A stretch of 64,000 bases of DNA from Rosellinia necatrix (taxonomy: Eukaryota; Ascomycota; Sordariomycetes; Xylariales; Xylariaceae). The stretch's first letter is position 1; every line of letters begins with the position of its first letter. A program made the translations under genes and the position numbers. The notes under the pieces were generated by a model that saw nothing but the letters and a program-made list of their open reading frames with translations, did not search any database and had not been told where the DNA came from. The stretch lies in NCBI GenBank assembly GCA_021209875.1, contig JAGYVD010000010.1, positions 1,798,001 through 1,862,000 of the forward strand. Reading direction: 5' to 3'. Below, piece by piece: positions 23,201-33,450 of the stretch.

Positions 23201-23577
23201 TTATGCCCTGTTCCGTACTTATATTCTATGCATTATATGATCTAAGTAAGGGTCGACTTCCGTGATTCTTTTCATCACTTCAGGATGAGCAAGGCTGCCT
23301 TGAGCAGCATCACCTGCATCAATCGCTGTCGATCGCACCAGAGGCACAATTAGCGGCGCGGCCGCTCTACACGTGGTAACCACCAGTTTCGACTTAGTCA
23401 TCGCCTAGGCTAAGAACGTCTAACGGGGGTGGCTTGGCTCGTTCACTTGGCTCGGTTGGGTTAACCGGCCGTTTCTTGAACTACCAAGAACAGGTATGGT
23501 ACGAAGGAGCATTCTCCTTCCTCCCACATCACCGAAATTTCCGTGAGTATTGTGTCTCCGCTTTGCGATGGACATAA
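20234..23577. other. 3.3-kb gene-poor spacer
   Basis: No confident gene. It contains ACCT/AGGT microsatellite words near 20455-20640, a T-run near 21170, and AT-rich sequence to about 22440. Between about 22430 and 22620 two overlapping plus-strand frames look coding-like (see findings). A TC-poor, stop-dense stretch follows to 23577. Confidence 0.5.
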
Positions 23578-24687
23578 TCAATGTCGACGGCCCACTGCGA
23601 TGAGAGGAGTTAGATAACTGCCCCTCACGGTCAAGTTCAACGGTATTCCGGGGGCGAGGCCGATGGCACCATCCGGACCAGGCATCGTGAAGCGGGTCAG
23701 GATGGCGATCTGTGAAAATAAAAATAACCAACGTACCTTGATCATGTGATCCTCGAGGTCCGGGAAGGCCTCACGCAGCACCTGTGCGGCGTAGACGAAG
23801 CGGCGCTCTATGAGCTTCATGTTCTGCGTCCACTCCCAGCTATCCTTCTTCTGGCCCTGGATGATCAGGTCGTACGGGGCAAATCCAAATTCATCGCGGT
23901 TCACTGTATCGTGGGCCGGGGACTCGAGGTCGTCCAGGCGGACGACGAGGACGACCTCGGCGAGTTGCGCCGAAGGTTTTGGGAAGCCGACACTAGGCCC
24001 GTAAAAGGGACGCCAGCCTTCGTATTTGTAACTGTCATGAATGAGAAGAGCCACCCGCCGAAGCTTGTTTGCAATTGGCCCGTTGCATACCCTCCTCAGC
24101 ATTTCGCAGTTCACATCTACGCCATCGGTCAGGTAGAGCAGATCCTTTTCCCAATTGATGTGAATCCCGGGCATGACCATGTCCCGGGGCTTCCCACTCG
24201 GGTTTCTGACGAACTCGGCGAGGCCCGGGTTTGATTGGAGGAGGTGTTTCGGTATGCTGGGGCGTTGGTCTGGCTCTTCAGGGGTGATGATATCACGCAG
24301 CTTGTCGTCGAATAAGTCCCTTACATGTTTGCTCGGCAGGCTCATGAAGTCCATGTGGGCCAAGTCGAAAGTCTTACGAAAGATCTCGAGTGCTTCGTGA
24401 TTTATAGCCGCGGCAGCATAGCGGCGGCTGGCCGACATCTCCTGATTCGTTCCCGCGGTAAGGTCGGTATAAGCCACTGGGGTTTTGTCGAGGGCTTGTT
24501 GGGACCTCGACAGCCCTTGGTAGAGCACATGAATCCGTGGGGCATCGAAATAGTATTCCCAGATCTGCAGGCGGAGCTCTGTGGGTAGGTTTGGGAAGAG
24601 GTGGAAGGTCCTTGCGTCTTCTTGCTCTGCCACCGAGATACTACCATGGCTGGGAGAAAAGCGGTTCATGAACCACTGCATGGCCAT
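23578..24687 (-). CDS. 2EXR-domain protein
   Basis: Member of the fungal 2EXR family, large in Pezizomycotina and of unknown biochemical role. Intronless as modelled, 369 aa from the Met at 24687 (MAMQWFMNRF). The hallmark is near residue 30: FHLFPNLPTELRLQIWEYYF, an F-box-like Leu-Pro-x-Glu-Leu-Arg-x-x-Ile-Trp core. The rest is a mixed alpha/beta region with GIHINWEKDLLYLTDG, RRVALLIHD and a C-terminal RFVYAAQVLREAFPDL. The frame continues 48 codons upstream to 24831, but that part is made by a GATGTG repeat reading Thr-Ser-Val, so I prefer the internal start. A 27-nt intron-like segment lies near the 3' end (see findings). Confidence 0.82.
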   Translation of the reverse strand: MAMQWFMNRFSPSHGSISVAEQEDARTFHLFPNLPTELRLQIWEYYFDAPRIHVLYQGLSRSQQALDKTPVAYTDLTAGTNQEMSASRRYAAAAINHEALEIFRKTFDLAHMDFMSLPSKHVRDLFDDKLRDIITPEEPDQRPSIPKHLLQSNPGLAEFVRNPSGKPRDMVMPGIHINWEKDLLYLTDGVDVNCEMLRRVCNGPIANKLRRVALLIHDSYKYEGWRPFYGPSVGFPKPSAQLAEVVLVVRLDDLESPAHDTVNRDEFGFAPYDLIIQGQKKDSWEWTQNMKLIERRFVYAAQVLREAFPDLEDHMIKVRWLFLFSQIAILTRFTMPGPDGAIGLAPGIPLNLTVRGSYLTPLIAVGRRH

Positions 24688-24730
24688 GGTGATGTGATTG
24701 ATGTACGGCTGTTGTATGTTTAATAAAACC

Positions 24731-24776
24731 GATGTGGCTGATGTGACTGATGTGACTGATGTGGCCGATGTGACGG
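24731..24776. repeat. 9-bp tandem repeat, GATGTGRCT
   Basis: Five imperfect copies of GATGTG(G/A)C(T/C) just upstream of the preferred 2EXR start; on the minus strand it reads Thr-Ser-Val/Ala repeats. Confidence 0.8.
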
Positions 24777-25783
24777 GTGTGAAAGAGAGATTGGTGGTCC
24801 GTTCTCCCTCTGGGTTCGTGGTTCCGTACAAAACTAATTGTATTTGTATAAGTCGGAGGGTGTTGCAGTGTTGCAGTGGTGCAGTGTTGCAGAGTGAGAC
24901 AAGAGGGAGAGCAATCTGGTTGAACTCGGCCGAGCCTTGACGCTACCTAATGTCAGATAACAACTCGAGGTACACCGTTGGCCTTCCTCGAGGATTGTTA
25001 TCAGGCGTGTTGCACGTTGTGCGGAGATGGGTCAGCTGGTGCTTGCGAGATGGTCACAGCAGATGGCGCAAGGTTGCGAGGCGATGATGACATCTCCTTG
25101 TACTCGGCCGCAACCACTGATACGGGATTGCACGTTATATATCACAGCTTCGGGCGCCATTTGTCACAGAGCTTACCGGCACAAAGGCCAAAACGAGTTA
25201 AAACCCAAGCCGTGTGCTATGTAGTGTACTTGTACAGCCAGTTCGTACCGGCCCCTAGTGCCGTGCCCAGAATAGCGCCCAGGATAGGAGGCCACGGTCT
25301 GATGGCAGGATATTATGGTCTAACATCTCATAACCGAAGCCCACGGTCGAGCCGTTGCCGAATAGCCAACCCATGCCACTCATTTAGAGCGCCGCTTTGG
25401 TGAGGCGGGCGGCCGACAAACGGCACCGGCACCTGGTCCCAGCTGCTGTCAGCCCCAACTGCTGCCAGCCCCAGCAGCCCCACCACGCCCGCCGGTACCG
25501 TACCGTGTACTCCTAGCCAGACGGTTTGCCGTCTTCTGCCTCCGTGTACCTAGGTAGGCCACTACAAGGTCGCTACAAGGTCGCTAACTGCCACTAGAGA
25601 TTAGGCCAAGCTGGGTGTCGCCGCGCCTTGGCTTAGCGCAGATGAGAGGCACAGGGAGAGCGAGCAGTTCCAGACTCAAGCCATCCTCTCGGCGGCGGCC
25701 ACGAGGCGGGCGGGCGTGCACGCACCGTCACGGCCGTCCATCGCAACAGCAAGCGCAGTAGTCATGCATGTGTGTAAGTCGCC

Positions 25784-25838
25784 GCACCATCTGCGCACCA
25801 TCTGCGCACCATCTGCGCACCATCTGCGCACCATCTGC
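25784..25838. repeat. 11-bp minisatellite, five copies
   Basis: Five near-perfect head-to-tail copies of GCACCATCTGC. The unit length is not a multiple of three and no gene spans it. Confidence 0.92.
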
Positions 25839-25975
25839 TAGCACGATGGCGAGGCAACGGGGTCAACAATTCGTGATTTGCTTGCCATTTACCACTGACA
25901 TGCGCACGCACGTGAAGAGTAGGGCGATAATTGCCGTATCCAGTATGTCGTACTAGATCCAAGTCAGGCGTACTA

Positions 25976-26049
25976 CCATGTACACTAACTGCCATGTACA
26001 CTAACTACCATGTACACTAACTACCATGTACACTAATTACCATGTACAG
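25976..26049. repeat. 16-bp minisatellite, about 4.6 copies
   Basis: Unit CCATGTACACTAACTA with single-base variants (GCC, ATTA) and decay into ATGTACAGTACTATGTAC at the right end. Confidence 0.92.
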
Positions 26050-27901
26050 TACTATGTACGCTGCTATATACACTATGTCCATATGGTCGTGACACGGTGA
26101 ATCCATGGACTGACTGACTACACGACAACCAACCTACTCTGTAAGTCTTAGGCTTCTCGACGCATCGGGCAATGGATTCGTGTAGGCTCTTCTTCAGCGG
26201 TACCGAACTACGGGATTTACCGACTAGTGTCACGCATTACATGATATATTTTAAGCCTCCCCACACGATAGCTACAACTATCCCTCTTCTGGCATACCAC
26301 CCCATCTCTGTCCGTATGTAGCGTGCCAAAGATCGGTCTACCAGCTGCTTACCCACGAACACGCTAGGGTTAGCGATTGCTATTTTTATAATGGGAACGT
26401 CTCTGGACGTGATCTCCCTATTTCCATATGGGAACAGGGATGGCAAATCATCCCTTCTCGAAGTCCTGTAATTTGTTCCTTCTCTTTTTGTCCATAGCAC
26501 GAATCCTGTCCGCTACCAACTTGAAGCCACTTCATGTCATGCATTCAAACTCTTCTTTTTTTACCCAAAGAGGAAAGCAATGACACCATTGGCTACCAAT
26601 CGCGGTCCATTGTGCCACCAACCGTGCAACCATGGGGTAGCACGTACATTAGGCACCTAAGCGTCTGTAACACGAATTGCAGCATTCTAATTGGATCTGC
26701 CGACTCACTCTGTCTCTCTTGGGTAAAGAAGCCCCTACGAGCCGACTTACACTATTCGCCTGGTTGCCGTATATTCTGTGCCGGCTTGGCCGTGATGCAC
26801 TTACTTATATAGTAAGTGTGAGCATATACGCCGCTGCTAGTGCTGCTGAGGCATATCGCGCTAGTGATAGCCCTCAGAGCCAGGCACATGTGATAGGTAT
26901 TCTGCCAATGCAGTCCCAATCCAGCGCTTTGGTATTCATTTTTTTCTTCTTTTTTTCTTCTTCATGTGTTCAGCGTCCAGCCCTGCCCACCTGAGCCGGG
27001 AGAGCCTGGAACTCTTCACCCCCACATCCAGAGATTCCTAGAACAAACAACTACCCATTCAAAAGTCCCGGGTCACTTACACCGTATCATCAACTCTCGT
27101 ACGAGTCCGGCACTTTCGCCAGTTGACTAATCTCCGGTTGGCGTGGGCCCTAACCGGATCGCCTTGCATGGTACATAACTAAGGTATCTATGTGTGTGTG
27201 TGCTGTGGTGTAGGTACATATACTACATGATTTGGGCAACCTACCTACCTAGTAGTGCAGTAGACTCTGTCCATCCGTATTAGGTAACGTGCGAGTCAAG
27301 GGATATTGCACCTAGCCGATAGCGCCAACTTTAAGAATGTGAACCTGACTACAGTAAGAAGATCCTTAGGTGAGATGACTTTCCCCTTGGGCAAACGAAA
27401 CTCGGAAGGAAACCCAAGAGGACGATTCCCATCATTCGTTTCAACGTCATCCTTGAGGGTAAGGCATTATTAATTATATGCGGCCGCATGCGCGCGTATC
27501 ACCCGATCAAGTAGCTGACCTCACAATTTTCAGCCCATGGAACTTGCCGAAGCGTTGTCACCAAAAAGCAGCGAACTCTCTGCCGTCCTCTGTACCGCCG
27601 GATGCTCTGATGCCGGAGACCTCCCTCTTGCCGCGAAATTCGTGGCTGCCGCACGGCTAGCCTATAAGCGCTGTTGTCCGTCCAGAAGTGGCGTTTCTTC
27701 ACCAGGGGGGCGGCGCAAGGGACCGACTTGGCTCTGTGTTGCCTGCTGGCCAGACCGCAGCCACATTGACTATCGTGGGAGCTAGCGCCTCCGTATCAGC
27801 CGAGATGCAGCGAAGCGCATGTATATATGTAGTTATCGTTGGAGCAACCGTGAGCGTTGTTCTGTCGTCAGCAGCTGTGATCATTCACCCAAGATACCAT
27901 A

Positions 27902-28346
27902 TTAGCGCTCGGGCCGCATCAGTTGCACCGCGAGTTGCATATTGAGGGAGAGACAAGCCTCTTGCCGTCGATCCAGCAACGCGGGAGATTTGGGGTCGGG
28001 ACATAGTACGGCGATCTCATCGTATTCTCTCAATACATAGCTCACGTCGTTATCGCGTGGGCCTAGTTCAGCCGTGCCGAGAAGGATGAGTTCTAGGCAA
28101 CGCCTTACAAGCTTTCCCCACGATGCTTACTAGTATAAAAGGTTAACCTCTATCTTAGCCTTTGCAACAACACCCTCTAGCCTCACTCGGACTACTATAA
28201 TACACCCGAGAGACAGAGGAACAGGGACGAATCCCGCACTATCGGTAGATTCATGGGAGTGCATACCTTGTTAGATTCGTCAGGTTGTCAAGGAGCAATG
28301 TTACGTAGCGGCCAGTGATAAATGCGGTCGGACCCGAACCCTCCAT
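27902..28346 (-). CDS. Possible small two-exon gene, unknown
   Basis: Tentative. Exon 1 (28267-28346) starts with an ATG and reads MEGSGPTAFITGRYVTLLLD onward to a GTATGC donor. Exon 2 (27902-28103), after an acceptor TTGTAAG, reads RCLELILLGTAELG onward to a TAA. The join keeps frame and gives 93 aa. The intron would be 163 nt with a possible GTTAAC branch point. Amino-acid composition is protein-like and exon 2 lies within 75 codons free of stops, in a region otherwise rich in stops. I do not recognise the product. It may equally be a relic of a larger decayed gene. Confidence 0.25.
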
Positions 28347-31211
28347 ATCTAAGGAGGAATCTCAATATATAGTTAGATCCATCATAAGTTCTAGTACGTA
28401 TAGATTAGCTTGACGGTTTTCCAGAACCTACCCCAGAGAGCATGTGGTGGGTCAGCTCAAATACAGCTAACGGCGTGTGGGCTACATATACCTATCCATT
28501 GTGGCCACCGTTTTAACTCGTGCGCTAACTAAGACCATCGATTATGAAGAGCCTCTAAACGGTTGATAAGCACGTGTTCTCGTATGGAACCAGGCTGGAA
28601 TCTGCGCAAGTGCGTTCAAGACTTGGTCCGTTTGGGTTTGACACTAGGCTGCCTATACGCTATACAAGAGAAACATGTCCCATCACCGCTAACTATAGAA
28701 CATTAATTAGATGAAGTTAAGGGCCGAAAAATACAGAGGCGATAAATGATGTCTGTAATAGCTTGGGTAACGAGTAGGATTATCGGGGTGCTAGCTCTGC
28801 CAGTACTGGGAACTGATCACAATTATATAGAGAGTTCATTGCCTCTGGTTGCTAGTTAGCCGAAGTCTCCTGAAATATAATGGAGGGAGCAAAGGAACGA
28901 GAAGCAATGGGATATGTAAGCATTTGACACACATATAAACGATCAATATAAATTGACTCGCCAGGCTTAAATAGCGTGACTGCGTCCTCTTATTACATCC
29001 AGTACCGTATATGGGAGTGCTTAATTCGTCAATGTCACCAACGTATATCATATAACCATTCTGTTAACACCAAACCTCTGCATGAACTGTAGACGAACTT
29101 GAACTATGCCTTTTATTAAATCCCCCCCTCAAAATATTCTTCACAGGATCATTAAATTAGTGCATTTAAATGACCAGGGTGCACTTGTCAACGAGATTTT
29201 CGAGAATGAAAGTGGTGAATCGCCGGATTCCCCTATTTGGTCATTTCAGATGATAGGTTGACATTTGACGCTTGCTTCCTAGACAGCCCCTGTACCGGCA
29301 GAGCAATAACAAGCATTTAGCAGATCCACAATGTTCGAGACTTCAACGCAACGTACCCGCTGAAGACAGACTGCGCCATATGGTCTATAATGGGGACTAC
29401 GTGGGCTAGACCATGAGGGACAGCCACCAGATTCATCTCACACACCGACGGCCTGCCCAGCCCGAACGTTGTCATTCGCTAGAAAGGCACAGGCTTGAAA
29501 TGCGCTACAAAGGGTTTGGTTGGAGCCGCAATATCGTTAGTCGGGCACGATACAGCCGACCGCATTGTCGGGAGATATTTAGCTGCTAACGCTCTGACAC
29601 GGGACCAAGGCACGAGCCTGAACTAAACAGTCTATGCGCAAGTAAGAAATCGTAGCAGATGAGGAAATATGTCACCAAAGCGGAATAAAAAAAGACTAAC
29701 CGTTGACCTAAGCATCGCTATGAGAAGTAGCGGAACTGCGACGGCGGTAGGTATGCCCTTTGCCATTTCGTTGGGGCCAGTAACCGTTTTATTGTAAAGA
29801 CAGCAACCCACTGTGATGACCTAAGGCATTGAAACTCAATGTGTCCTATCATAATCGGCATCGTTTTTGTGACTATCATTTTGAGCGCCTGGTCTCTTCG
29901 GTATCAATTAAGTAGTAGCGACGCGATGTTGCTGCCGAGACTAGAGTACGGAACTCTACTCTGATGTTCACGAGGGCATCATCGATAGCGGCAATATTTA
30001 AACAATGGAAACTCATAATCCCCTAACATCGTGTCCGCCACGTCAACGCTCGGCTCTAGCAGTGGTATCGAGGCCAGGGAATTCTCGCAACCACAACCAA
30101 TAGTGTCAAGTGTGGGGGAATTTTATTGAGTGACCACCAGCATCACAGACAGAGCCGAATGGGCCTGGGCTTAGGCACGGTGTCTCGACTAGCCATTGTC
30201 TAAATCAACTAACCCGGCATAACCTAGCTAACGCACGCCCGCGATCTAAAACCAGAAACCATGCCTCTCTCAGGAAATGGTGGGTGGATAGCGATGAGAT
30301 AATCTACGATAAGCCTATAAGGCTCTTCCCATTTGAACTAACTTGCAGGCATAGGTGGGGACGAATGTTCTCATTACATGGCACGACCTCTTGAAATAAA
30401 GATGTTTCGAACTATTGATAAAACGGCGATAAGACCTGCCCCCTGGAGGAACTGAGGGAGCTCTCCATCTGTGTCATGTTAGGAATCACGGAGTGAATAG
30501 ATAGGCATGTTCTAGGCCGTAGGGGGGTTGTGGTGGTTGTATTTAGGGCTCAATAGGGTTAACAATTGATTCCTGAACCCTTCAAGACCCAAGGGGGTCC
30601 CGAAGGTCCATATATACACCCATTTCCAGTACTAGAACCACCCTAGGTGTCGGGTGGTAGCTAGCAGGGTCATTATTGGACCTGACAATCTGCCTGGAGC
30701 GACGTGGGAAAACGAGTAGACCCTTGGTTGTAGAGGGTTCCTCACCAATACAAACCACTTACCCATTTGGTTGGTTTATCTGATTTCGACATCCAGGTCC
30801 CTGTCCTAGTGTTTATTGTCATGCTTATTTACGTCCATACTGACCGCAAACTTGCCAGGAAGTGGCAAGGAAAACGACGTCGCAATGTCGTGTCTGGACG
30901 CTTATCAAATAGCTGGCAGAAGTACCCAAAATCGACAAAAAAGGAATAACTAGACTGTCAGCTTACGAATTATTTTTCAGCAGTAGGATTTCAACTTGGT
31001 AAAGTAGGATTCAGGAGAGAGTAGGGGAGGACGAACTGCGTCCTCCCTTGCATACATGGGCATCTCTCGAATACCACGAGAATCAAAAGCTTGGAAAGGA
31101 TTACGAATGAAAAGTGATAGCAAGGCTGCCCAGTCGGTGACATGTTAGTAAACATGTGCGGGGTTTAAATTATCGACTACCGATTGTCAGCTCGTAATAT
31201 ATATGACACAC
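28347..31211. other. Stop-dense gene-poor spacer
   Basis: About 2.9 kb with almost no open frame of 60 codons on either strand. On the minus strand, 29317-29823 holds a coding-like frame broken by a few TAG/TAA stops (see findings). No terminal repeats or target-site duplications seen by eye. Confidence 0.5.
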
Positions 31212-32845
31212 TTAATCATGCGGCTCTACGCTGCCTATGTGTTCGCCCAGGCACCTATTCCTCGCCCGTAAAGCCAGCCTGATGCCTCTAACGTGGGCGA
31301 TCCGCAAGAGGGTTCTCATAATGTAGTCTCGCTGCGCGCCTGTCGTTTCTTCGACGCAACTCGCCACATATAAGCCCCGCGAGAGGAAGAAGGACCCTAG
31401 TGCCTTGCCGTCATTTCCGACCGTGGGCAGGCCCATCTGATCCACCTCGGCCATCATGTACGGGGCACAAGCACATATCTCATCGACCGCGCCGCGGAGT
31501 CGCTTCTTGAATCCCCAACGGTCATGCCAACTATGGCTTAAGACCTGCTGTACTGTAGGAAGTGCCGAAAGATGGACGAGAGTTTGTAATATGTGAATAA
31601 GCGTACACCAAAAGCTAATCCACATGGCGCCGTGGTGTTCGTTTTTGAATAAATGATACTTCTCTGGGAAGGGTTTCTGATGGGGATCATGAGCCTCCCG
31701 TGTAGGTATCTTGCAGGATTGCCATAACCAGCTGGATGGTAAGGTTGACTGCCAATCAAATAGGCGCAAATATGTAGAAAGGACGTGGTCAAGGGATTCG
31801 ATAATCTGACTTTTGAAGATGGTTCTGCCCGGGGCCGGTATCATGGCCCGAGCCTCGGCGCAATATTGCGACGTTCTTCGGATAAGGCCCCAGAGCTCAA
31901 ACTGATGCGAGGGAAAACCCACTACTTCAAAGTCATAGTCGGTGGTAATCTGGGAAGGGAATAGACCGCCGACAGAGTTCATATGAACTCTGCCGTGGAT
32001 AATTCGCAGCAAATCCTTACCGCTACCAGCATTAGGCTGGGAACATCCCCGAAGTCGTAATAACTCCAGGAGACCTTTCTCATGTGGATCACCGAATACG
32101 CATGTGATGCCAATGATCGCCTACGGATGATTATAGGGCGGGTTCAGATGTCTGTATTTGTGAGAGCAGCTTACCTCGTACATCTGTAAGATGACAATAG
32201 TTGTTAATAAAGCGTCCGAACTGGCTTCCGTTGGGTCGCCCAAAGCCTTCGAGATCGATCGCAGCGTTTCTCCGTAATGCCTGTTGGCGTCTCGTTCAAG
32301 GTGACCAAGGCCGGTTATATTAGCCAGGCTCGCAGAGCCAGCCGCAAGCACCGCGGATTCGAGATATCTGCTGTTACTGCTTGAATTGCGCTCTAGTAAA
32401 TCTGGTAAGAAGCCTAAATACCCGGGCCCGCTTCTGCTTGGGGAGGACGAATAATTATACAAGAAATGCGAGATCGCTTTGGCGTCCCACTTCTCAGACG
32501 GTTGTGTGAGGAGACGCGGTGTAAACACCCCTGGCGCTGCTGCCACCATCAAGTCTGTGTGGCCTGGTGTTGTGGCGGAGGCTTGTGTATGTGCCGGGTG
32601 CGAGGTCCCGGCCTTTGAAGCGACTTCCGAGTTCATGGAACGGAACATCACTTGCTTGGTATCACGGTAGCCTGGGCATATGCGGCGGGCCTTGATACAC
32701 CGTCCGCATTGGGGCTTTCCCTCGTCGCACTACGGTTGAGCCGCTCGTCAGCATTTGTAGATAACCTCGTCAGACCGTTGGCTACCTTCACTTTCATTCG
32801 CCTGCAGGCGTGACACCCTAGGCTATAGATGGGCCGGGCCTGCAT
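31212..32845 (-). CDS. Zn(II)2Cys6 transcription factor
   Basis: Fungal-specific binuclear zinc-cluster regulator, nuclear. Three exons: 32786-32845, 32175-32729 and 31212-32120; 507 aa, both introns phase 0 (56 and 54 nt). The first intron splits the zinc cluster, which is why neither half looks complete alone: exon 1 ends CHACRRMKVK and exon 2 begins CDEGKPQCGRCIKARRIC, giving the exact C-x2-C-x6-C-x6-C-x2-C-x6-C spacing, followed by PGYRD as in many C6 regulators. The rest is a helical fungal transcription-factor-like middle region (LESAVLAAGSASLANI, SDALLTTIVILQMYE, GLLELLRLRG), without a classical acidic activation tail. Its start lies 605 bases from the divergent amidohydrolase gene, so it is a candidate local regulator. 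Confidence 0.9.
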
Positions 32846-32894
32846 GAGATAGGTCTGGGTGAGAGAGTATGACTACTTTAGGGCTGTTGTAATT

Positions 32895-32990
32895 GTAATT
32901 GCAGCTGTTGCAGCTGTTGTAGCTGTTGTAGCTGTTGTAGCTGTTGTAGCTGTTGTAGCTGTTGTAGCTGTTGTAGCTGTAGTTGCTGTA
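32895..32990. repeat. 9-bp minisatellite, about 10 copies
   Basis: Unit GTTGTAGCT, mostly perfect, flanked by diverged GTTGCAGCT and GTTGTAATT copies. It sits just upstream of the C6 regulator start codon. Confidence 0.92.
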
Positions 32991-33363
32991 GCTGTTTAAT
33001 AGGCAAACCACGCGAGTCGCAACAACGGCCGAACCGAGTGCCATTCTCTGCACAATACGCTTATCTAGATTAGATCGCATTCCAAGCTTGGTTATTCGTT
33101 CCGAATCGCACCGACTACCCGATAGGGCTTAGAGTGGTGCGCAGGATCCTCGAATCAGCAATGACTAGTTATACGTGACCTGTTGCTCAGTATCTTCTTG
33201 AAGCTCATTTTCGGTCTCTGTGAGCATAGCGAAAGCCGCGACAAGGATAATGCTTACTATCTATGTACACTACTTGATGTCCGTTTATGTTCGCTATGAA
33301 CGAGAAGGAGAACGCAAGGATCTTCAGGGGCGATCGATTCCGCTTCAGTCCGACGTCGTGAAG

Positions 33364-33372
33364 TATATAAGG
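33364..33372 (+). promoter_or_regulatory. TATA-like box of amidohydrolase gene
   Basis: TATATAAGG centred about 83 bases upstream of the ATG at 33451, a plausible TATA position for a short leader. Confidence 0.45.
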
Positions 33373-33450
33373 TCGCTGAAATCATCAGTCATATAATTGG
33401 GGTCACTTTATTAAGTACGACCTTAAATGAACGGAAACACTTGAACCGTC

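Larger units (their letters stand above)
24688..27901. other. Gene-poor spacer with minisatellites
   Basis: No confident gene. It starts with the promoter of the 2EXR gene (GATGTG and GTTGCAGT repeats), then GC-rich sequence at 25400-25760, two minisatellites (25784, 25976) and mixed sequence. A plus-strand frame at 27537-27785 preceded by a TTTTCAG acceptor-like site reads MELAEALSPKSSEL onward; I could not connect it to other exons. Confidence 0.5.
32846..33450. promoter_or_regulatory. Shared divergent promoter of the C6 regulator and amidohydrolase
   Basis: 605-bp bidirectional spacer between a minus-strand zinc-cluster gene and a plus-strand hydrolase gene. It contains a 9-bp minisatellite near the regulator and a TATA-like element near the hydrolase. 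No gene within it; the Asn-Ser-Tyr frame seen across the repeat is a repeat artefact. Confidence 0.6.

Noticed and set aside
25740..26050. CRISPR-like repeats
   Set aside because: Units are contiguous head-to-tail with no spacers, and the host is a eukaryote.
24950..31200. A complete transposon or retroelement
   Set aside because: No long terminal or inverted repeats, target duplication, reverse-transcriptase or transposase motif could be seen by eye.
32823..33080. Asn-Ser-Tyr repeat protein on the minus strand
   Set aside because: Made by the 9-bp minisatellite; the short flanks have no protein features, and it overlaps the promoter of the C6 regulator.
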